A DNA stretch of 9,809 nt from Hyphomicrobiales bacterium (GTDB taxonomy: Bacteria > Pseudomonadota > Alphaproteobacteria > Rhizobiales > Xanthobacteraceae). Below the pieces are notes generated by a model, which was given only the letters and a program-made list of their open reading frames with translations, did not search any database and was not told the DNA's origin. A program made the translations under genes and the position numbers. Positions 1 through 6,062 of this stretch are shown here, piece after piece (positions within the stretch are counted from its first letter, which is position 1; each line of letters opens with the position of its first letter). Where the stretch lies: the NCBI GenBank assembly GCA_003133345.1, contig PKXB01000061.1, positions 263 to 10,071 on the forward strand, written 5' to 3'.

Positions 1-1204
<1,204 letters not shown>

Positions 1205-1208
1205 TCTT

Positions 1209-1214
1209 CCCTCC
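1209..1214 (-). promoter_or_regulatory. sufB ribosome binding site
   Basis: On the minus strand GGAGGG lies four bases before the ATG at 1204, a near-perfect Shine-Dalgarno match. Together with the in-frame TGA five codons upstream it fixes the sufB start. Confidence 0.8.
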
Positions 1215-1305
1215 GCTCACGGTTTCAAGGACCGCGGGTTGGATTTGTCGGTTATGGTCGGTTCGCTTATCGCGTTGCGATCATTCCTTGTGGTGGCGAT
1301 TCTTT

Positions 1306-1354
1306 GCGCATGATCTTTTCCGAAAACCGGTTCCCACTTTTCGGGATCATGCGC
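1306..1354. repeat. Palindromic intergenic repeat, copy 1 (short form, 49 bp)
   Basis: The outer arms GCGCATGATC (1306-1315) and GATCATGCGC (1345-1354) are perfect inverted repeats. Inside them CCGAAAA (1320-1326) pairs with TTTTCGG (1338-1344). An unpaired TTTT sits on the left arm only, which gives the element an orientation. The centre is short, 11 bases including CCGG. The element lies between the desulfurase and sufB, inside the presumed suf transcript, and its last base is part of the desulfurase stop codon. It is the same family and orientation as the copies at 4561 and 5988. It resembles rhizobial RIME/REP-like elements, but the exact family name is not certain. Confidence 0.9.
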
Positions 1355-2517
1355 TAGGCGGCCAAGCCTGCATTCATATGCCTCTTACGTAAGGACGAAA
1401 CGACTTTAGTCAAAGCATCGAGCAGATTTTCGATATCGCTTTCGCTGGTGCTCCAGCCCAGGCTGACGCGTACCGCGCCCTGCGCGAGCGAGGGTTCCAC
1501 TCCCATGGCCGCCAGCACGTGCGAGGCCTGCACCTTTCCGGACGAGCAGGCGGAACCGGAAGATACCGCTATGCCATTGAGATCAAAAGAGATTATTGCT
1601 GTTTCCGCCTTCATGCCGGGGACCGCGAACAGCGTGGTATTGGGCAGCCGCGGCGCGCTTTGCCCGAAAATCAGGGCCTCCGGCAATATTGCCTTGATGC
1701 CCGCTTCTAGGCGGTCGCGTGAGTCAGCCATGCGTGCGGCGTCCGCCTGATTTGCGGCAACCGCGGCCGCGGCGCCAAAGCCGGCAATGGCGGCGACATT
1801 CTCGGTTCCCGCGCGCAAGCCACGCTCCTGGCCGCCGCCCTTGATCAGCGGCTCGCCGATATGGATATCGCCGCGGCTTACCAGCGCGCCGGCGCCTTGC
1901 GGTCCGCCAAGCTTGTGGGCGGAAAGGCTCATGAGATCGGCGCCGAGTTCGCCGATCCGGCAAGCGATGCGGCCCGGGCCCTGCACCGCGTCCACGTGCA
2001 GCACGCCGTTGGCCGCATGCACGATCGCCGCGATGTCCGCAATCGGCTGGATCACGCCGGTTTCGTTATTGGCGAGCATCACCGAAACAAACGGACGCTC
2101 GGCCCGAGCAATGGCACTTCTAAGAGCATGAAGATCGACTACGCCAGCGCCAGTCACCGGCAGTTCCTCGACCGCGTCGGCCGGAAAACGCCCGCCGCTG
2201 CGCACCGACGGATGCTCGATGGCCGAGATAAACAAGCGGTCGCGCAACGACTTACGCCCGCCGATCTCGATCGCGGGGGTCAGCGCCAGCATGTTGGCTT
2301 CGGTGGCGCCGCTGGTGAACGTGACATTCTTGGCCTCGGCGCCGACGAGGCCTGCGACCTGCTCGCGCGCCGCCTCGACCAGGCGGCGGACGGCGCGCCC
2401 CTCGGCATGCACTGAGGACGCATTGCCGGTCAGGCCCAGCGTGGTGACCATGGCGGCGCGCGCCTCCTGCCGCAGGGGCGCCGTGGCATTCCAGTCGAAA
2501 TAGGCCCGCTCGCTCAT
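1354..2517 (-). CDS. Class I cysteine desulfurase (NifS/IscS-like), first gene of suf operon
   Basis: This PLP enzyme of 387 residues converts L-cysteine to L-alanine and holds the sulfur as a cysteine persulfide for Fe-S assembly. Visible fold-type I landmarks are the N-terminal YFDWNATAPL (6-15), TSGATEANMLAL (68-79), EHPSV with the cofactor-stacking His102, NNETGVIQP (150-158), HVDAVQG (174-180, Asp176 and Gln179), the Schiff-base Lys202 in SAHKLGGPQGAG, GGGQERGLRAGTEN (227-240) and the catalytic Cys324 in SSGSACSSG (319-327). That last motif marks class I (NifS/IscS) rather than the RxGHHCA of class II SufS. In alphaproteobacterial suf operons this leading paralogue is often called sufS2. 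The ATG at 2517 has only a weak upstream GGCGA, but an in-frame TAG lies just upstream and the family N-terminus begins immediately. The stop TAG shares its last base with repeat copy 1. The Irr-box-like palindrome lies 141 bp upstream. Confidence 0.95.
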   Translation of the reverse strand: MSERAYFDWNATAPLRQEARAAMVTTLGLTGNASSVHAEGRAVRRLVEAAREQVAGLVGAEAKNVTFTSGATEANMLALTPAIEIGGRKSLRDRLFISAIEHPSVRSGGRFPADAVEELPVTGAGVVDLHALRSAIARAERPFVSVMLANNETGVIQPIADIAAIVHAANGVLHVDAVQGPGRIACRIGELGADLMSLSAHKLGGPQGAGALVSRGDIHIGEPLIKGGGQERGLRAGTENVAAIAGFGAAAAVAANQADAARMADSRDRLEAGIKAILPEALIFGQSAPRLPNTTLFAVPGMKAETAIISFDLNGIAVSSGSACSSGKVQASHVLAAMGVEPSLAQGAVRVSLGWSTSESDIENLLDALTKVVSSLRKRHMNAGLAA

Positions 2518-2546
2518 GGATTTCGCCAGTATTGGGCTACCGTTAT

Positions 2547-2558
2547 GGCTCTAGAGCC
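2547..2558. promoter_or_regulatory. 12-bp perfect palindrome in desulfurase leader
   Basis: GGCTCTAGAGCC is a perfect 12-bp palindrome about 30 bases upstream of the desulfurase ATG. If transcription starts near the candidate -10 at 2617-2622 it lies in the 5' untranslated leader. Function is unknown. It could be a protein-binding site, or chance. Confidence 0.4.
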
Positions 2559-2559
2559 T

Positions 2560-2579
2560 GCAAAAATCTTGCTTTTTGC
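2560..2579. promoter_or_regulatory. Inverted repeat GCAAAAA-N6-TTTTTGC in desulfurase leader
   Basis: A seven-base perfect inverted repeat with a six-base spacer lies directly beside the GGCTCTAGAGCC palindrome. The two would form adjacent stem-loops in the desulfurase leader, or be adjacent operator sites. It is AT-rich compared with its surroundings. No regulator is recognised. Confidence 0.4.
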
Positions 2580-2616
2580 CCTAGGGATCGTGTTAGAAGC
2601 CGCCATCACGCGGCAA

Positions 2617-2644
2617 CTTATAGCCTGTGTTGCGGTCGTGAACA
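2617..2644 (-). promoter_or_regulatory. Candidate sigma-70-type promoter for the suf operon
   Basis: On the minus strand TATAAG (2617-2622) matches five of six -10 positions. A poor -35 candidate, TGTTCA (2639-2644), lies 16 bases upstream of it. The Irr-box-like palindrome (2659-2675) would sit just upstream of this -35, and a leader of about 90 bases would follow. It is chosen mainly for its position and is weak. Confidence 0.3.
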
Positions 2645-2658
2645 GCGGAATTCATATA

Positions 2659-2675
2659 TTTAGAATGATTCTAAA
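2659..2675. promoter_or_regulatory. Irr box / iron control element (ICE)-like palindrome
   Basis: TTTAGAATGATTCTAAA is a perfect inverted repeat, TTTAGAA-N3-TTCTAAA, with a symmetric core extending to eight bases per arm around a single G. It matches, from memory, the ICE motif bound by the Fur-family, heme-responsive regulator Irr in Bradyrhizobium and other Rhizobiales. Suf operons are recognised members of that regulon. It lies 141 bp upstream of the desulfurase ATG and 92 bp upstream of the divergent hydrolase ATG, so it could act on either gene. A plus-strand TATATT at 2655-2660 overlaps its left end. If that is the hydrolase -10, Irr binding would block that promoter. Confidence 0.75.
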
Positions 2676-2723
2676 CTAGTGCCTGGTCCGCAAGTTCCGT
2701 CAGGCGTCGAGCAAAAAATCCAA

Positions 2724-2744
2724 TGCCGCGGGTCAATCGCGGCA
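2724..2744. promoter_or_regulatory. Hairpin in the hydrolase leader
   Basis: TGCCGCG (2724-2730) and CGCGGCA (2738-2744) form a perfect seven-base stem with a seven-base loop. It lies 23 bases upstream of the hydrolase ATG and just before its ribosome binding site. No T-run follows, so it is not an intrinsic terminator. It could affect translation or mRNA stability, or be incidental in GC-rich DNA. Confidence 0.35.
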
Positions 2745-2767
2745 AGCCTGTTTCGAGGTCGACAGCA

Positions 2768-3430
2768 ATGCCTGAAGTCATCTTCACCGGTCCGGCCGGA
2801 CGGATCGAGGGCCGCTACCACCCGGCGCGGCAAAAGAACGCGCCGATCGCGATCGTCCTGCATCCACACCCGCAATTCGGTGGGACGATGAACCACCCGA
2901 TCATCTACCAGCTCTATTACGCCTTCGTGCACCGGGGCTTCTCGGCGCTGCGGTTCAATTTCCGCGGCGTCGGCCGCAGTCAGGGTAGTTTCGACCACGG
3001 CACCGGCGAATTGTCCGATGCCGCCGCCGCGCTCGATTGGGCGCAAACCATCAATCCGGAAGCCAAGAGCTGCTGGATCGCCGGCTTCTCATTCGGCGCC
3101 TGGATCGGCATGCAACTGCTGATGCGCCGGCCGGAGATCGAAGGCTTCATCTCGATCGTCCCGCCCGCCAACCTCTACGACTTCTCGTTCCTGGCGCCCT
3201 GCCCGTCTTCCGGCCTGATCATCCATGGCGACAAGGACGCGGTGGTGCCGCCCAAGGACGTCACCACTTTGGTCGACAAGCTCAAGACGCAAAAGGGCAT
3301 CGTGATCGAGCAGAAGATGATCCCGGGCGCCAACCATTTCTTCGACGGCAAGGTGGAGCCGCTGCTCACCAATATCTGCGCCTATCTCGACAAGCGGCTC
3401 AAGACCGACCGCAAGCCGAGCGCCGCGTAA
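2768..3430 (+). CDS. Small alpha/beta hydrolase (serine-nucleophile type), substrate unknown
   Basis: This is a cytosolic alpha/beta hydrolase of 220 residues with no signal peptide or lid domain. The strand-loop HPHPQFGGTMNH (32-43) precedes FNFRGVGRSQGSF (63-75). The nucleophile elbow is GFSFG (106-110, Ser108), the acid is in HGDKDAVVP (153-161, probably Asp157) and the general base is His190 in GANHFF. The triad is therefore complete. I chose the ATG at 2768 over the ATG at 2723 because GAGG lies nine bases upstream (2755-2758) and the family N-terminus I recall begins MPEVIF; the longer form would add 15 basic residues of low complexity. Its substrate is not known to me. It diverges from the suf operon across a shared 250-bp region with an Irr-box-like site, which suggests but does not show a link to iron or Fe-S metabolism. 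Its stop abuts the anmK stop. Confidence 0.9.
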   Translation: MPEVIFTGPAGRIEGRYHPARQKNAPIAIVLHPHPQFGGTMNHPIIYQLYYAFVHRGFSALRFNFRGVGRSQGSFDHGTGELSDAAAALDWAQTINPEAKSCWIAGFSFGAWIGMQLLMRRPEIEGFISIVPPANLYDFSFLAPCPSSGLIIHGDKDAVVPPKDVTTLVDKLKTQKGIVIEQKMIPGANHFFDGKVEPLLTNICAYLDKRLKTDRKPSAA

Positions 3431-4540
3431 TCAGGGCCTCGCGATCACGCCCCCTTGCATCGGCTGGGCCACTCCGGTGGTTTGCGGAAACGTGATCGGC
3501 AATCCGTTGCGCGTGCGCACCGCCAGGTAAGCAAAGGCCTGCGCTTCGATCGATTGCGACGACCAGCCGACCGCGTCGGCGGTCTCCACCGTCGCCGGTT
3601 TCAGTCGCTCCGCCAGCATCCGCATCAGCGTCGGATTGCGCGCGCCCCCGCCCGCCACGATCCAGGCGCGCGGCGGCGCCGGCAAATACGGCACGATACG
3701 CGCGACCGATGCCGCGGTCAGCGCCGACAAGGTCGCCGCGCCGTCGGCGACGGAAAAGTCCGGCAGCCCGATATTGGCGAATGCGAAGGCATTGCGGTCG
3801 AGCGATTTCGGATACGGCAGACCGAAGAAGCCATCTGCCAAAACGCGCGCGACGAAGGCCTCGTCGACGCGCCCCTTCGCCGCCTGGTCGCCGTCGCGGT
3901 CGAGCGGTGCGCCGGTGCGCGCGCGCATGAAATCGTCGATCAGCGCATTACCCGGGCCGGTATCGCAGGCGATCGGATCGCCGCCGTCGACAAAAGTGAC
4001 GTTGGCGACGCCGCCCACATTGAGCACAGCGATCGGATGCGCCCGCTTGAGATCGCGCGCAAGCGCCTGATGGAACGCCGGCACCAGCGGTGCGCCCTGC
4101 CCGCCGGCCGCCACGTCGGCGGCGCGGAAATCATATGCAACGGGAATGCCGAGACGGCGCGCCAGCGCTTTGCCGTCGCCGATCTGAACGGTCAGCCGTT
4201 GCCCCGGCCGGTGCAGTACGGTCTGGCCATGGAAACCGATGATGGCCACATCCGATTTGTCGATATGCTCGGTGTCAAGAAAGGCCTCCACGGTCTCGGC
4301 GTGCACCCGGGTGACGAAGTCGTCGGCCTCGGCCAGCACGCCCGGGCGCGCGGCGCGGTCGGTCAATGCGACACCTTGCGCAAGCGCCTGCCGCAGCAAG
4401 GCCTGCTCGTCGTCCGCATAGGGCCGGTAGCCGCTCGGGCCGAAATGGGCGATGCGCTCGCCATCGGTCTCGATCAGCGCCACATCGACGCCGTCGAGCG
4501 AGGTCCCGCTCATCAACCCAATGGCCCTAACCACCCCCAC
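3431..4540 (-). CDS. anmK: Anhydro-N-acetylmuramic acid kinase
   Basis: AnmK phosphorylates and opens the 1,6-anhydro ring of anhydro-MurNAc released during peptidoglycan turnover, giving MurNAc-6-phosphate for recycling. The 369-residue length fits the family. Landmarks are the N-terminal nucleotide-binding GLMSGTSLDGVDVALIE (8-24), GFHGQT (102-107), YDFRAADVAAGGQGAPLVP (136-154), LNVGGVANVTF (173-183), DTGPGN (193-198) near the catalytic base, and the second phosphate loop VAGGGARNPTLM (295-306), followed by EAQAFAYLA. The start is uncertain. The frame opens with GTG at 4540 immediately after an in-frame TGA, and a second GTG at 4534 is equally possible. An ATG at 4544 is out of frame by one base of a five-G run. 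No good Shine-Dalgarno is visible. Its stop touches the hydrolase stop. Repeat copy 2 begins only 20 bp upstream of the start, so the promoter must lie in or beyond that repeat. Confidence 0.93.
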   Translation of the reverse strand: MGVVRAIGLMSGTSLDGVDVALIETDGERIAHFGPSGYRPYADDEQALLRQALAQGVALTDRAARPGVLAEADDFVTRVHAETVEAFLDTEHIDKSDVAIIGFHGQTVLHRPGQRLTVQIGDGKALARRLGIPVAYDFRAADVAAGGQGAPLVPAFHQALARDLKRAHPIAVLNVGGVANVTFVDGGDPIACDTGPGNALIDDFMRARTGAPLDRDGDQAAKGRVDEAFVARVLADGFFGLPYPKSLDRNAFAFANIGLPDFSVADGAATLSALTAASVARIVPYLPAPPRAWIVAGGGARNPTLMRMLAERLKPATVETADAVGWSSQSIEAQAFAYLAVRTRNGLPITFPQTTGVAQPMQGGVIARP

Positions 4541-4560
4541 TCATTAACCCCATTTTGTTT

Positions 4561-4632
4561 GCGCCTGATCTTATCCGAAAACCGGTAGCCATCTCCGATC
4601 AAGTCGAGGACAAGCTTTTCGGGATCATGCGC
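4561..4632. repeat. Palindromic intergenic repeat, copy 2 (long form, 72 bp)
   Basis: The outer arms are GCGCCTGATC (4561-4570, one base different from the other copies) and GATCATGCGC (4623-4632), with inner CCGAAAA and TTTTCGG and the orienting four-base AT-rich bulge TTAT on the left arm. The centre is long and contains ATCAAGTC, a degenerate version of the inner hairpin seen in copy 3. It occupies the divergent region between anmK and tyrS, in the same orientation as the other two copies. Confidence 0.88.
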
Positions 4633-4703
4633 GTTGAATCCGACGCCGGACCTGTTACACCACCCGCACCCAGGAAGCGACCCGCGCCAAAGAGTGCCGA
4701 TCG

Positions 4704-5972
4704 ATGAGCGCCTATAAATCCGATTTTCTTAATATTCTTGCCGAGCGCGGCTTCATCCACCAGGTGTCGGAGCCGGACGCACTGGACGCGCGCGCAAAGG
4801 CGGGCGCGATCACCGGCTATATCGGCTTCGATTGCACGGCGGCCTCACTGCATGTCGGCTCGCTGCTGCCGATCATGATGCTGTACTGGATGCAGCAGAC
4901 CGGACACCGGCCGATCGCGCTGATGGGCGGCGGCACCACAAGGGTGGGCGATCCGTCCGGCAAGGACGAGAGCCGGCGCATCCTGACCGACGAGATGATC
5001 GAGCAGAATCTCAAAGGCATCCGCGCGATCTTTTCCAAGTTCCTGAAATTCGACGGCGCCGGCGGTAATGCCGACAAGTCCAACGCAATTATGGCCAACA
5101 ATGCCGACTGGTTGAACAAGCTCAACTACATCGATTTCCTGCGCGACGTCGGCAAGCATTTCTCGGTCAACCGCATGCTCGCCTTCGACTCGGTGAAGCT
5201 GCGGCTCGACCGCCAGCAGGAACTCTCGTTCCTGGAATTCAACTACATGGTGTTGCAGGCCTACGACTTCGTCGAGCTCAACAAGCACCACGGCTGCATC
5301 CTGCAGATGGGCGGCTCGGATCAGTGGGGCAACATCGTCAACGGCATCGATCTCGGCCGCCGCATGATCAACGCGCAATTGTTCGCGCTCACCTCGCCGC
5401 TGATCACCACCTCGTCCGGCGCCAAGATGGGCAAGACCGCCGCCGGCGCGGTGTGGCTCGACGCCGGTCTGGTGAGCCCGTACGACTACTGGCAATACTG
5501 GCGCAATACCGAGGACGGCGACGTCGCGCGCTTCCTCAAGCTTTTCACGATTTTGCCGCTCGACGAGATCGCGCGGCTGGCAGCGCTCAAGGGCCAGGAG
5601 ATCAACGAAGCCAAGAAGGTGCTCGCCAGCGAGGCGACCGCGCTGGTGCATGGCCGGCCCGCCGCTATTGAGGCCGGCGAGACGTCGCGCAAGACTTTCG
5701 AGGAAGGCGCGACCTCGCTCGCGCTGCCGACCGTTTCCGTAGCGCGCAAGGACGTTGCCGCCGGTCTCGGCGTGCTCAATGCATTCGTGACCGCCGGTCT
5801 GGCAGCTTCGAACGGCGAAGTGCGTCGCGCCATCTCCAACAATGCGGTCGCGGTGAATGATGTGCGCATTACCAGCGATAAACACACGATCGGCGAGAAC
5901 GACATTTCGTCCGACGGCGTCATCAAGCTGTCGCTCGGCAAAAAACAGCATGTATTGCTGAAGCCGAGCTAA
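4704..5972 (+). CDS. tyrS: Tyrosyl-tRNA synthetase
   Basis: This class I aminoacyl-tRNA synthetase charges tRNA-Tyr with tyrosine in the cytosol. The 422-residue length is normal for the bacterial TyrS family. The Rossmann domain shows [17 protein letters not shown] (38-54), which carries the tyrosine pocket and the HIGH-type signature HVGS (50-53). It also shows [13 protein letters not shown] (75-87), YMVLQAYDF (181-189), [10 protein letters not shown] (201-210) and the KMSKS-type signature KMGKT (241-245), as in other proteobacterial TyrS. The C-terminal S4-like RNA-binding domain spans about 355-420, with [20 protein letters not shown]. The ATG at 4704 has only a modest AGAG nine bases upstream. 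A possible -35 TTGAAT (4634-4639) lies just after repeat copy 2, but no convincing -10 follows. Repeat copies 2 and 3 flank the gene in the same orientation. Confidence 0.97.
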   Translation: MSAYKSDFLNILAERGFIHQVSEPDALDARAKAGAITGYIGFDCTAASLHVGSLLPIMMLYWMQQTGHRPIALMGGGTTRVGDPSGKDESRRILTDEMIEQNLKGIRAIFSKFLKFDGAGGNADKSNAIMANNADWLNKLNYIDFLRDVGKHFSVNRMLAFDSVKLRLDRQQELSFLEFNYMVLQAYDFVELNKHHGCILQMGGSDQWGNIVNGIDLGRRMINAQLFALTSPLITTSSGAKMGKTAAGAVWLDAGLVSPYDYWQYWRNTEDGDVARFLKLFTILPLDEIARLAALKGQEINEAKKVLASEATALVHGRPAAIEAGETSRKTFEEGATSLALPTVSVARKDVAAGLGVLNAFVTAGLAASNGEVRRAISNNAVAVNDVRITSDKHTIGENDISSDGVIKLSLGKKQHVLLKPS

Positions 5973-5987
5973 CGCGCTTTTTTTTAC

Positions 5988-6062
5988 GCGCATGATCTAT
6001 TCCGAAAACCGGCTCCCACCCTCGGATCAAGTCCGAGGGCAGGCTTTTTCGGGATCATGCGC
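5988..6062. repeat. Palindromic intergenic repeat, copy 3 (long form, 75 bp)
   Basis: Perfect outer arms GCGCATGATC (5988-5997) and GATCATGCGC (6053-6062) enclose CCGAAAA and TTTTCGG, with the bulge TATT on the left arm. A perfect inner hairpin CCCTCGGA / TCCGAGGG has loop TCAAG. It lies between the convergent tyrS and YhdP-like genes, and its final base is part of the latter's TAG stop codon. An eight-T run (5978-5985) precedes it but does not follow a strong stem, so a classical intrinsic terminator is not evident. The cruciform could still help end or protect transcripts from both sides. Confidence 0.92.

Noticed and set aside
1247..1263. GTCGGTT repeated with a three-base spacer in the sufB leader
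   Set aside because: Only two seven-base units with a 10-bp period. Too short to separate from chance without conservation data.
2723..2767. Extended start for the hydrolase at 2723
   Set aside because: The 15 extra residues are basic and overlap a strong leader hairpin. The ATG at 2768 has a better Shine-Dalgarno and the family-like MPEVIF start.
2660..3046. Minus-strand 128-codon open frame running into the Irr-like box
   Set aside because: It overlaps the hydrolase antisense and its stop lies within the regulatory palindrome. No family resemblance.
3455..4588. Plus-strand open frame of 377 codons across anmK
   Set aside because: It is antisense to anmK, which carries all family motifs, and the frame shows no recognisable motif.
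5973..5990. Possible intrinsic terminator at the eight-T run after tyrS
   Set aside because: The bases before the T-run form only a three- to four-pair stem, and the strong palindrome comes after the T-run, not before it. On the minus strand the run reads as A.
4845..5993. Minus-strand open frame of 382 codons across tyrS
   Set aside because: It is antisense to a fully recognisable TyrS. The composition (His, Arg, Glu, Val rich) is typical of reverse-complement translation.
4561..6062. Repeat copies 2 and 3 flanking tyrS as a mobile cassette or composite element
   Set aside because: The copies are short, differ in their centres and have no transposase or target duplication between them. tyrS is a normal housekeeping gene with codon use like its neighbours.
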